A DNA stretch of 64,000 nt from positions 37,735,294 through 37,799,293 of the forward strand of contig NC_079890.1 in NCBI RefSeq assembly GCF_024868665.1, written 5' to 3'. The notes below the pieces were generated by a model. The model made no database searches, was not told where the DNA came from, and saw nothing but the letters and a program-made list of their open reading frames with translations. The stretch comes from Triplophysa rosa (taxonomy: Eukaryota > Chordata > Actinopteri > Cypriniformes > Nemacheilidae). Shown one piece after another: positions 53,283-64,000 of the stretch. How positions within the stretch are numbered: position 1 is the first letter of the stretch; each line of letters starts with the position of its first letter. Position numbers and translations under genes: made by a program.

Positions 53283-55497
53283 GGCGTTATAATTATCGAC
53301 AGCCACATGCCACAGACAGAGTTTAACTCTATACCTTGAATATCGATGAACATGATTGTGTGTATGTGTGTGTAATGTTGTCCTTTCATTTGTTAACACC
53401 CGGACCGGTCATATGTCACATATGACACACACAGATGTGTGAGCGATCGATACACACGGTGCTGAACACACACGCTCGTACACACCAACAGAAGATGATT
53501 AACTCTTATTCAAACGCGTCTATCAGCGAATCAAAGCAGTCCACTCAATAATAGCCAAATCAATATTCACTCTTTGATATCTTTGTGTTTGAGCGTGTGC
53601 GCGCTCGGAGACCTAAAATATCTGACACTGACATTTTTTCACAGGAGCCAAACTCAGGTCAGAGGTCACAGGTCGTCATATCTGTGTGCAAGAGAACAAT
53701 GGGGCAGTTAAAACACAATATATCACTCTCACTTTTCTCTCCCTGATTTCTTCTGTCTGCATACATATCCCACCTTCTCTCTCTCACACACATCATTTTC
53801 GCTCGTCGTTACAGGATGTTCACTATTCCACCTGTCTTTACACAAATGCTCATAAAAATGATTAACGTTTGCAATAATCAGTGTCACAGTATGTGTGTGT
53901 GCGTGCGTGCGTGCGTGCGTGCGTGCGTGTGTGTGTGTGCGCGTGTGTGTGTGTGTGTACTGGGGTGGGGGCAAGAAAAGGGTCAAGATGGGACATTAAA
54001 AGCTCTTTGATTTTCATGAGGAAATATGTCTCTATTACTAGCCATCCTATCCGTTATACTTCAGAAGAATTCCTCATTTGAGCATAATTCATTTGTTAAA
54101 AGCAGAGGGTGAAAAAATGAAATACTGTAAACTTACAATTGGCTCAAAACATATATGGACACTAATAGCAAAATAAAAAACAGTATAAATGTCATTGCAT
54201 TAGATAAAGTGTCATAATATAACATTTAATTTAATATATCACTGCTGTCCTTTCGAAACTTGTATCCATGTTTTGTGATTTTTATTTTTTAGATAGAGAG
54301 AGAGAGACTATAGACTATAAGACTATAACTATATAATATACTGTACATATATATATATGATACATAAATTAATATGACGTATAAAAAGAGATGCACAATC
54401 ATCCAAGATGCCAATAATCGGTATTGGTCAATAAAAGTAATTTTTCACACTATCGGACAAAAGTTTAAAAACAGCCAATGATCAGGGCCGATAGGTCTTG
54501 TCAATCAAAAGAGGATAAGAAAATGCAATGAATTTCTGCTCCGTATATAGAAAATGTTAAGAAACATCACCAGTTTGATGTTCAATATTAATAGTCATTA
54601 TATGAATGAATAACATTCAGAAAGTTAAGAAATATTCATTTCATTATCAAAAATGTAGTTAATGCGAGTTACTTTAACCACCTGCACCGGCAGATATCAA
54701 TTGAAATAATCGGGAATCGGTGAAAAATGTAGTACTGGTGCCTCTCTAATATAGATCTACTGTACCTTTTATATATAAACATCACTTTAGGGGCCAGTTT
54801 TTTGAAAAGTGTCCCCAAAAGTAGTTTATGAGAAAAAAATATTTATAAGCAGAATTTGTATCTAAATTTCACTTAAATTTTTAAATGTATTATCTGAAGC
54901 ATACTTTTATGGATCCAAAGCAAATGTAAAAGCTCTGGCGCACAAATAAAACAACAATCACAACACAAATATACATGCATAAATATATGTATAATACATG
55001 TACACAAAACATCATTTAAAAATGCATCAACATCCCTTGAAGCGTTTAGATGATTGAACATGAATGTGCTTAAACATGGCAGAAGTTTGAAACCCTGACC
55101 GCAGACACATCCATCAGTCAATACCATAATATAAACTATAACATTCATAAAGAATTGACAGCCGTCTGTAACTTGGCACACAGTTAAAGATCTAATCTAG
55201 TCTATAGGTGCAGAAAAGCAGAAGTTCATGAAATGTACAGTAAAATTTCCCATCAGAATCAAGGTCATCAAGAGGTAAAGCCTCGGGTCAGTTCATGCCT
55301 TGGCATTTTTTCCATACGTCCCATGAATTTCACTTTGTGGAACGAACAAAAGGTTTATAAATATTTGTCAATGACACTTTCTCCGATTGGACCTTTAAGG
55401 TCTTGCAGGTCACTTTAGGCGTTTGGGACTTTTGTTGGGTGTTAACATGTGAGGCACCAGTCAGGCCTGGGGGAGTCTGGGATGGGGTGAGGTTTGT
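53283..55497. other. Intergenic DNA with simple repeats
   Basis: A (GTGC)n/(GT)n microsatellite at about 53890-53960, where frames on both strands are artefacts. Otherwise AT-rich with nothing recognised; 54380-54760 may be an eroded DNA element (ATCGG / CCGAT blocks). Confidence 0.5.
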
Positions 55498-57100
55498 GTA
55501 TGTGTGTGTGTGTGTGTGTGTGGGAGAGGTCTCTCGCTCTTATCTAGGCTACTGCTTCGGCCTGCATTTCCTGTCCCCCGCAAACTGCTTCCTGTCCTTG
55601 GCGCAGCGGCACACACTGTCCGATTTCAGACACACACACCCACACAGACAGATCCACACACACTCGTGAATACACACACATGCTGTCGCCAGGCGAGCCT
55701 TTCTGGGGAATTACACAATAGGATTGGCTCCTGAGAGCCGGGGGACTTTGCATGACTCAAACGGAAGCTGTATATGTGTTTGCACTCTGCGCTCGTGCAC
55801 ACACGCCAGTCTGCTCCGTTGGTTCTTCGGTAGTAAAATAGATGATGACAGTATTACAGTGCCGGTTTGCAAGGCATTAACTTCGTGCCAGAACGAGGGG
55901 ACAATACATGCAGGGTGGTGCGTGTGTACGGTGGGGAGGGGTGAGGTTATGGTATAGCGGCCGGGTTTGCGTTTTCTCACAAATATACAGAAAACTGAAA
56001 AAAAAGACAATGTCATTCTGAATCGTACTTACTGAAAGAGGGTCCAAATTCTAATTAAGAACAGCAGAAAATAGGATGTGGTTTTTGGTTTAGTTCCCAA
56101 TTGTTCACGTAACGGTGCATATGGGTAGTGAGGGCCCTTTAGTTCTCAAAACAAATGTACATGCATACATATTTCACACATAATATATTCACGGTAACTC
56201 AATGTTTCGCTGATTATTTCTTACAAAAAACAATGGTGCCAAGATCCCAAAATCAAAATTAAAAATCTCAACCCCAAAAAAAACACGGAGACATTTCTCA
56301 AAATATCTTCTTTTGTGTTCCACAGAAGAAAGAGTCATATACAGGATTTGAAAGACATGAGGGTGGATAAATGCTGAAAGGATTATTATTTTTCTATCCT
56401 TTCAAGGCCGAATGTCTAACAAACACAAACGTTAAAGAAATGATATTCCAGAGCTCAAGTGTCACATACACCTGAGTCATTTCTCTTATATCTCTGAGAA
56501 CTTGCGAGCACACTTGACTTTATTCACTGTATTCAATGTGACATTATCCTCTTGACACCTCTGTCTTTATCAGCGTGTGACAATCCTTCACTACTACTGT
56601 TTGCAAATGCTGCCATATCAACAGGAGGGATATTAATCCTACAGAATGCACTGCATTTATCTCACCTGTGCTGCAAACATTAGGATTAAAGAAATGAAAG
56701 TATTTAAGCGTCAATGTCATTCAATGATAAACGAGATTGTAAATGAAGGTTAAAGTCAGTAGGTCTGGCAAAATTTGGTTTGCAGATTTTTGTTTTAAGA
56801 TTTCCTCACAGGGAAGGTTATTGGACATAACCAAACAAGCTATACATAAAGAAACAAGTAAAAAATAAATTCACTTTTGAATCAAATTTATTTATGGAAT
56901 AAATGAACGCTTTACGCACGCACTGAACCGTTATTTGACACAACATTAATACAACATGACGCGTGCTGCCTTTATATCACATGCCACAGATAAACTTTCA
57001 TGAACTTTTGCGGGGTTTTTTACTTTAAGAAGTTTGGCGCATCGGCTCTTACGGACGCAGTTGCGGTTTCGTCGGCCAAGATTGCGCACCTAAAACAGTT
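55498..57100. other. Sequence upstream of sox17
   Basis: (TG)n at 55498-55522. 55540-55990 is GC-moderate without recognisable coding. 56280-56390 is a family B MITE fragment (AAAATATCTTCTTTTGTG). 56880-57100 contains possible GATA and SOX sites (see findings). Confidence 0.45.
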
Positions 57101-57244
57101 CAGAGAAATTTACTTTTAACAAGGCGACCCACTGAAAGTTATTGTATAACTGTACCCTGTTTCTGCTCTCGTCCTGAGAACCGGGGGCGCGCCTCTCGGA
57201 CCCGTTCGCACCTTTCACGGCGCGTTCCGCCCACCCGCGTCGCG

Positions 57245-57269
57245 ATTGGTCACCGGTGCGTTTAAAGCC
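57245..57269 (+). promoter_or_regulatory. sox17: sox17 core promoter
   Basis: ATTGGTC (57245-57251), nine bases, then TTTAAAGCC (57261-57269), in a CpG-rich stretch (57180-57260). Same motifs and same spacing as at sox32. The ATG is 140 bases after TTTAAA. Confidence 0.55.
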
Positions 57270-57400
57270 GTCTGGAAACAGGCAGCGCAATTCTGACCTT
57301 ACTGATGAATTGATACTCTAAAAGAAGACATCGCATTTACGGTCTTCACTCAGAGTTCATTTGGACATCTCCAAGCATCCGCGCTCGGTGCGTGTGGGAG

Positions 57401-57692
57401 ATGAGCAGTCCCGATGCCGGCTATGCCAGTGACGACCCGAGCCAGACCCGTGGCTCCAGCTCAGTCATGATGCCCGGCATGAGGCAGTGCACGTGGGCAG
57501 ACCCGCTCAGTCCGCTAGCCGAACCCAAAACCAAGAGCGAGACGTGTCCGGCTGCCGGTCCCGGGCGCGCGAAGACCGAGGCGCGCATCCGCAGGCCGAT
57601 GAACGCGTTTATGGTGTGGGCGAAAGATGAGCGCAAAAGGCTGGCGCAGCAAAACCCGGATCTCCACAACGCGGAGCTCAGCAAAATGCTCG
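57401..57692 (+). CDS. sox17: SRY-box factor 17, exon 1 only
   Basis: SoxF transcription factor of endoderm, Kupffer's vesicle precursors and endothelium. The ATG at 57401 begins [12 protein letters not shown], the conserved Sox17 start; 97 codons follow to a donor CTCG|GTGAGT. The first half of the HMG box is present ([34 protein letters not shown]), cut at the usual SoxF phase-1 intron. MMPGM and WADPLSPL in the N-terminal region also match Sox17. The second exon (rest of the HMG box, transactivation domain, C-terminal EF.QYL motif) is not found in the 6.3 kb that follow. A 100-N gap at 57834-57933 and a LINE fragment come next, so the gene is interrupted in this assembly or its intron has been invaded. 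The in-frame readthrough to 57709 is not the real end. Confidence 0.95.
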
Positions 57693-57833
57693 GTGAGTGG
57701 AATATGTAAAGATTTAACATTTCTATATATTTTTGTGGGCAAACCAACGTTTTCTTTTTTTTGTATTAACTTAGTGGGTGTGCGCACTTTTCGTTGGATT
57801 TTATGATGTAACATTTGTGCATTCATTCGTAAA

Positions 57834-57933
57834 NNNNNNNNNNNNNNNNNNNNNNNNNNNNNNNNNNNNNNNNNNNNNNNNNNNNNNNNNNNNNNNNNNN
57901 NNNNNNNNNNNNNNNNNNNNNNNNNNNNNNNNN
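57834..57933. other. Assembly gap (100 N)
   Basis: Exactly 100 unknown bases, the usual placeholder for a gap of unknown size, inside the presumed sox17 intron. Confidence 0.99.
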
Positions 57934-58532
57934 TATTCGATAGTAATCTGTCATTTGAGAGCCACGTCGCCAACACCTGTAAAATTGCGTTTTTCCATTT
58001 TAAGAATATATCTAAACTACGTCATATGCTGTCAATGTCAGATGCAGAGAAGTTAATTCATGCATTCATGACATCAAGACTAGATTACTGTAATGCACTG
58101 TTAGGTGGTTGCCCTGCAGGCTTATTACAAAAACTCCAATTGGTCCAAAACGCGGCAGCTCGAGTTCTTACACGTACAAAAAAGTATGAACATATTAGCC
58201 CGGTTCTGTCAACCTTGCACTGGTTACCTATAAAGCATCGCGTTAACTTTAAAATCTTGCTTATTACCTATAAAGCCTTACATGGTTTAGCTCCTCAGTA
58301 CTTGAATGAACTCCTTTTGTATTACAGTCCTTCACGTGCATTACGCTCTCAGGCGTCCTGTCAGTTGGTAATACCTAGAATTTCAAAATCAAGTGCAGGT
58401 GGTAGATCCTTTTCCTATCTAGCGCCTAAACTTTGGAATAGTCTTCCCTGCACTGTCCGGGAGGCAGACACACTCTGTCAGTTTAAATCTAGACTAAAGA
58501 CGCATCTTTTTAATCTTGCATGTATTGATTAA
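57934..58532 (+). mobile_element. LINE reverse transcriptase, C-terminal part
   Basis: An open frame enters directly from the gap, reading FDSNLSFESHVANTCKIAFF from 57936, and continues in register to a stop at 58530. It ends with KLRHMLSMSDAEKLIHAF, SRLDYCNALLGG, LQLVQNAAARVLTRT, ISPVLSTLHWLPI, RSFSYLAPKLWNSLP and FKSRLKTHLF. These are the C-terminal thumb-region motifs of L2/CR1-type non-LTR retrotransposons of fish. The rest of the element would lie in the gap. The frame is intact, which suggests a recent insertion. Confidence 0.9.
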
Positions 58533-59163
58533 TAATTCTGAAGCATATGTAAAATAAAGTCATTGTACTTTCAGCAAGTATGCTGTCTTAAATTACATTT
58601 AATACCTTTTAATGTATTTAGTGTATAATATAAAGTACTATTACTGTACACTAAATGTATTTTGCATATTAACTTTAAAATACTTGCTTACACTCCAGTA
58701 AAATTTATTTACATATAATAACTTGAGCAAATAAATATATTAATCAACATGGATTGTGCTTAATTTGAACTATTGTTGAGATACTAATCAAAATAGCTCC
58801 CGTTCATCTACAAGAGTGTAATTTATTAGTGCATACTACACTATATGTACAGTAGTTAAAGTAACAGTTATGTGTCATATTTCACATCTGCAAAATAATT
58901 ATAAAATCATTAAGCACAAGATAGCTGTTTGATGCAGATTTTTAAGGATCTCAGTACATATGTTGCTATAAGAAAATGCAAACATATTACACCAATTATT
59001 GATTACATTGATTGTCTAAAACACATCAATACAAAGGATGATTATAACGTCTCTATACAGTCTAAGAGAACATGTAGCTTAAAGCACATTTTCTTAATTT
59101 AATTTAAAGGTAGTTCATTTGATAATGTTACCCACAAAAAAATCTGTCCTAATACACACCAAA
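58533..59163. other. AT-rich DNA between LINE fragment and transposase gene
   Basis: No gene recognised. It may contain the LINE 3' UTR and the 3' flank of the transposase gene; no clear CACTA-type terminus found. Confidence 0.45.
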
Positions 59164-62100
59164 TCAGTCTCTCTCTACATTATTTGGGAGAGGTATGACA
59201 AATGTGTTGTTCTGTAAATTTACCATTACACATTTTCTTTTGAAAGAGTCTGTATTTACAGCATACACACAATTGGTTTCAGACACCTCATACACAAACT
59301 TGGATGAAATATTCAATTGAATGTCCCTACACAATGGTCTTCTTGACTTTTCAAGCTTCTGCATGACTACACAGCAATGTTTTCCACCATCACTGTCTGA
59401 GGCTCTGTTGTTGTCACTTTCATAAGAAGCTAAGCCCAGGACTTTACACAATGTCCCATCTTTTAATTCTGCAATATAATTATTTATTTTCTGTAATCTC
59501 CTGCTACCTTCTGCATGATACAGTGTCTCACCAATAAGGAAACGACTGTAGGATGAACAGTTATACACTATACCACCATGAATTTCTTCAATGGCAAGGA
59601 CGTGTGATGCACATACAGTGTTAGAAGCAGGACCAAATACAGTGACATTTCCAGTAAGATTTTTCCAATTACAAGTCATAGAATTACTATTTTGAAGTCG
59701 CAAGAAGAGGCTTTTCAGTTTGTCATCTGTGTTGGCTAAACATTTCTCTACCCTTTTCCGCAGACTCTTCCACTTAAGGAATTTCTTCACTATTTGAACG
59801 GGAACATGTGTAGTCCCATTGAAGTACTTTAATAAAGTACCATTGAAAGATTCAAATGAGAATGTCGATGTTGCCCACAGAGGGCCCCAGTTCTTAACAC
59901 TTGCAGCAAGGTGTGTCAACAGGTGTACATTGAATGACACATTCTTAATACCATACAGCACCTCAAACTGAATTACAAACTTCTTCAGTGCTATTTCCAC
60001 TGTACTGACTTCAGAGAATTCCACAGTTTGCTGAAGAAGTATGTGTAAAGCAAAAACTAAAAGAAACAGGTAGTTCCAATACTTCTTCGTTAGCACACCA
60101 CTAAGAACAGGCAAAGAATAGAAAAGAAGAAATGACCGCCATTCTGATGCTTTCCAGTATTTTCTTTCATGGAATGACCTGGGTGATCTGGTTATCTCTA
60201 CTGGAGGTTTTATAGAAAGCAGTTTTTGGTCAATCATGTCTGCTTTTGTGCCTAAGTACCACTCTTCGTTGTGATTGGTGGAATCCAGCCAAATAGAAGC
60301 CAGTTGTCGAGTAACACCAAGACAAACACTATGCTGATATTCGGGGACAAAACCATTAATCATCTGAAACTTTTCTAATCTCATCAATTCCGATGGGCCT
60401 TTTACACCCATGATTGGCAGTTGTACAGTAGCTGCCATAGCATGATCATAATGTTCTGTTTCAGACCTGAGATGAGGCTCTGGTCTTCTATATGGGTAAG
60501 GCCATCCACCTATGTGATAGCAGAAATCACACCCATAATGTCCGTTGAACTGTTTTGTGTTTCTTAGGAGTGGGCGGGCAACAGAGTCAGAGCTACATAT
60601 TAATGCATACACCTTGGTAATATGCTCTACATTTTTTGAATCTTTCCAAATTAACCCTTCCCTCTCAAGAGAACACAGCTCATTCACAAAAGGGGTTAGC
60701 AGAACAGACATTGTAGGTTTCTTTTCACCAAACCAAATACATGGCACACAGATGTTGCTTTTTCTGTCCTTTGGCTGTTGTTCGATGATCTGACATTGAA
60801 TGGGCCACACCTGATAATTTGAGCTTCTGAAAATGGGAATTCCATCACAATTCCACAGTAAACTTATGTCACTTTCACCTAATTGCCCATTTTCTCTCAG
60901 TTTCCTATATTCAGCTCCACACTGTATGTCATTTAGAACATCTTTCATATCTGTAGTCTGCCTTGACAAAGATAAACTCGGATTTTCAAGAATGTCCCTG
61001 AGTTGTGATGACAAGCTCAATACTAGAAAAAAACAGCCATTTTTCAAATTATCATCTGCATTAAATGCTGCCTGACAGACATCACAATGCACTGGGCTTT
61101 TCTCTCTTGTTCCCAAATAGTTACAACATGAGGCACAGTAAAAATGAGGTTCATAATGACCAAACTCACCATAAGATTTGTTAAATAGGTACACAGTTTC
61201 TGGTACCAGCCCTGGAAAATGCTCATTAAAAATTTGTAAAAGATGTTCTAAGGCAACCCCTGTCAGATTATGTCGCAGCACATATGACATCAACAGTAGC
61301 AAACTCTGTGCTTTGGTAAGAGATGATCCAGGATACAACAACTCATCACCATCATGGGGCTCCTAAAAAGAACATGCACATTGATTATTAGTCAATTTGT
61401 TTTCCATGTTTAAATTAATAGTATGCTTTAGATTAATCTAGAAGTATTTTTAATCACATTTCTTTGTGCAAACCGCTTATTTGCATTTATTTGGATTTTA
61501 AATATAGTTACAGTAATTACATTTATCATCCAATGCCTTAAGACAAAAATAGCTTATAAAGCATTTCTAGAATCTGATTCAGAGTAAATCTCTTTTTATA
61601 GTTAATTTATAAACATTTCGATTTACCTGTGATGTGCTGCTTAGAAATTCACTCTCTGATAGTCTCTGGGTGGCATCAGGTTGACTGGAAGTTGTCTCAT
61701 CACAGTGAAGGTCAGTTAAGACTGTCTACATTATTAATTAAAAAAAATGTCTGTTGTATGTTATGCGCTGTAATAAAACTAAGAATAACCTATAAGACTA
61801 CATCAGCTTTTAAGGATGTTAAAATGGCAGCTTGGCACTAATGATTTGTTGTACTGTATGACTGTTTTGATATTTCAATAATGTCAAAATTACAAAAGTC
61901 TCGAAGACATTAAGAAAATATGATTCAATTTTGAGAAAACACAAGTCCACACACATACTGTACACACATACGCACCTACACACACACACACACACACACC
62001 AACACACACAACACAATCAAGTCACAATACCTGTAATGTGCTGCTTTTACAATTCAGAGTGATTTTTGTTCCAATTTCACAACATGAATGCATATATATG

Positions 62101-63922
62101 TAATGGTGCCAAATTAAGCTGATGTTGTCTGACACATTGAACATTACCTGTGATGTGCAGCGATCTAAGGGCTCTGGCTGTTCTTGGGTAGCATCAGACC
62201 AAGTGAAATTACACTCATTGCATTCATGCTCAGGTAATTCTGCCTGTATGACTGAATATGGGTTAATGAAAAAGTACATAAAAAGCCAACAATTTATAAC
62301 TTCAACAAAATGACACAGTGCAATGTTTGTTAAAATTTCACAACATGAATGCATATATGTGTAATGGTTCCAAATTAAGCTGATGTTGTCCGACACATTG
62401 AACATTACCTGTGATGTGCAGCGATCTAAGGGCTCTGGCTGTTCCTGGGTAGCATCAGACCAAGTGAAATTCCACTCATTGCATTCATGCTCAGGTAAAT
62501 CTGCCTGTATGATTGAATATGGGTTCATGAAAAAGTACATCAAAATATACAGTTTATCACTATTAAAGTGTATAAAAATTATACAACAATCCTAAAAATA
62601 CTGGTCAATAATGGTACTGTGCTTGTGTGTGGTCTTCTGTACTGAAGGTAAACAAGCATTGTATGTGACAGATTATCAATGGTTGTGTTTGTGTGATCAT
62701 TTAACAAATGTAACTGCACTAAACAAAAATTAATATGGATCAATTTTGTAATGAAAATGGATGCACAAACTCATCACAAAGTCTTATATGTATTACTAAT
62801 CAGAAGATTACTCGGAGACATAAGAGTTTTTAAAATAATTATGTTAAACTGCATCTGGGGTTTATTTAAAAATGGATACATGTCCACCTGTTGCGATGGT
62901 TTTCTACATGTGGTAATGGTTGCCTCATTGTGAAAGGACTGATTTAATACCTTATATAAAATAGAATAATACATTATTAGATTAAAACTTACATTTACAA
63001 CTTAAATGAGAGTATGTTTTTGTGTTTGATATTGTCACGGTCCCACCGTCTTGTTTATGAAATTCTAGTCGTGTGGTGGGATCGGGGCAGAGTCCTTAGG
63101 TTGTATGTGAGAAGACCATGAGTTGTTTGTTTATTCCTCTCATGTGTTTTCTCGTGTCTCGCCATTGGCCCCTCTCCTCTCGTTTCCTTGTGATCTTTCC
63201 CCTGAGTGTTGATTAACCGCACCTGCCCCATGTCGTTATCCCTCGTTTGTGTTTCCTTTATATACCCTCATGTTTCTTTGTCCTGTGCTAGTGGATTGTA
63301 TTGTGTATGTGTTCATGCTGTCGCCCGTGTTCCTGTGTCCTGCCTTGTTTGAGAACTGTGAGTTTTATGTTCCTGTGTCCTGCCTTGTTTGAGAACTGTG
63401 AGTTTTATGTTCCTGTGTCCTGCCTTGTTTGAGAACTGTGAGTTTTGTGTTTTTGCTTTAGTTTTATCCTGCCTTGTTTTATTTTAAGACGTTGTGTCGT
63501 GTTTTTTTAGTTAGGGTTTTGCTGTTCTTGTTTTTCCTTTTGCCCCCACGTGGGAAGTCTTTTTGTTTAATACTGATTCTCAGTTTCGTTTTTCCCCCCC
63601 ATCGAGGGTGTTTAGTTTGTGTTTTTGTAAAAATAAATATATCTTGTTTAACCCCTTCACTGCCTGCCTGCGCTTGGGTTCTTCCTGCCACACCCGTGAC
63701 AGATATAAATTCAATTTATTGCATTGTTAAATAACAGTAACATTAACATTGTACTAATTACATATCAATGTGTATGAAACAATGAGAACAGTATAAGTGG
63801 GCCTACATCAAAAATTAAATGCATTTATTAATTTAAAAAACTACCTTTGACTGTGTGCAGCAATTGTCTGGACATATGTTCTTCTTTTCTAAGAAATTTT
63901 TGTAGGTCCTTCTATTTGAACC
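59164..63922 (-). CDS. EnSpm/CACTA-like transposase gene (5' end off window)
   Basis: The last exon, 61362-59164, encodes 732 residues without a stop. From the Met at 61341: paired Cys motifs CASCC (69-73) and CDVC (86-89), then LLWNCDGIPIF (D166), a block ending SDSVARP, a CDFC zinc motif (271-274), EYQHSVCLGV (334-343), HLLTHL (473-478) and FESFNG (496-501). This order matches animal relatives of plant En/Spm transposases as I remember them. Upstream on the minus strand come GT/AG-bounded, frame-preserving small exons: 62243-62148 and 62504-62409 (96 nt each, phase 0), 63922-63845 (78 nt, phase 0), and less certain pieces ending at 61627 and 62031. Further 5' exons must lie beyond the window. 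Role: DNA transposition, or a host gene derived from it; D334 of the family motif appears as Glu here. Confidence 0.7.
61967..62011. repeat. (AC)n microsatellite
   Basis: Interrupted CA repeats within the transposase gene's intron. Confidence 0.85.
62073..62570 (-). repeat. Tandem duplication, 261-bp unit with one exon each
   Basis: 62073-62333 and 62334-62570 align at a constant offset of 261 bases with few mismatches. Each unit carries a 96-nt exon (AELPEHECNE.NFTWSDATQE..DRCTSQ), its acceptor, its donor and most of the following intron. The exons at 61627 and 62031 end in the related SSTSQ and SSTLQ. Confidence 0.9.
63033..63701 (+). mobile_element. Solo LTR with GATAT target duplication
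   Basis: 669 bases starting TGTCACGG and ending CCGTGACA, flanked on both sides by GATAT (63028-63032 and 63702-63706). A TATATA box lies near 63259 and AATAAA at 63632. Three exact-to-near-exact 40-bp direct repeats occupy 63328-63447. Single copy, no internal region: recombination between two LTRs has removed the body. Five-base duplications and TG..CA ends fit Gypsy-type elements. Confidence 0.9.
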
Positions 63923-64000
63923 CTAAGATATTAGATGAGATATTAGTAAGAGTTAAACTTAGTTACATACAAGTAACCCACTTTAACGTCAATTAAAAGC

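Noticed and set aside
53729..54081. His/Thr- and Cys/Val-rich ORFs
   Set aside because: They are translations of the GTGC/GT microsatellite.
57721..58056. ORFs spanning the N gap on both strands
   Set aside because: They run through 100 unknown bases translated as X and have no support. The real LINE frame is a different one, starting at 57936.

Overview
This window comes from a teleost fish, most likely a cyprinid. It carries the fish-specific SoxF gene sox32 (casanova) in tandem with sox17. Its introns are short, and its intergenic DNA is packed with small palindromic DNA transposons of fish type, a Tc1-like element, LINE 3' ends and LTR fragments. All exon models below were built by hand from splice sites, reading phase and remembered family sequences; nothing was aligned by program.

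Layout. 178-1288 (+) holds the last three exons of a DUF4806-type protein. 1296-5553 is repeat-rich and probably includes the oprk1 3' UTR. 5554-8461 (-) is oprk1 (kappa-type opioid receptor, three coding exons), with a likely 5' leader/promoter near 9.0-9.5 kb. 9.5-24.6 kb is intergenic and contains a complete but dead Tc1-like element (11787-13344), many MITEs, and a 30-bp minisatellite next to an LTR-like piece (18.36-19.08 kb). 24.7-28.58 kb (+) is rgs20. 29.06-33.01 kb (-) is lypla1, tail-to-tail with rgs20. 33.75-36.63 kb (+) is mrpl15, divergent from lypla1 across about 740 bp. 36.7-44.7 kb is intergenic with candidate sox32 control DNA. 44905-45985 (+) is sox32. 46.2-57.2 kb is repeat-rich intergenic DNA. 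57401-57692 (+) is exon 1 of sox17; its second exon is not in the window, because a 100-N gap and a LINE fragment follow. 59.16-63.92 kb (-) is a multi-exon EnSpm/CACTA-like transposase gene whose small 5' exons have been tandemly duplicated and which hosts a solo LTR in an intron.

Gene order oprk1 - rgs20 - lypla1 - mrpl15 - sox32/sox17 matches the tetrapod block OPRK1 - ATP6V1H - RGS20 - TCEA1 - LYPLA1 - MRPL15 - SOX17, except that ATP6V1H and TCEA1 are absent and SOX17 is doubled. The genes are not an operon. They are unrelated in role: opioid GPCR, G-protein GAP, depalmitoylase, mitoribosome subunit, and two endoderm transcription factors. Only the sox32/sox17 pair works as a circuit, since Sox32 activates sox17 in fish endoderm.

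The most notable sequence-level observations are: identical ATTGGTC-N9-TTTAAAGCC promoter cores in sox32 and sox17; an inverted T-box site pair just upstream of the sox32 core; an Arg at the kappa-selectivity position 6.58 of oprk1; and exon multiplication in the CACTA-like gene.
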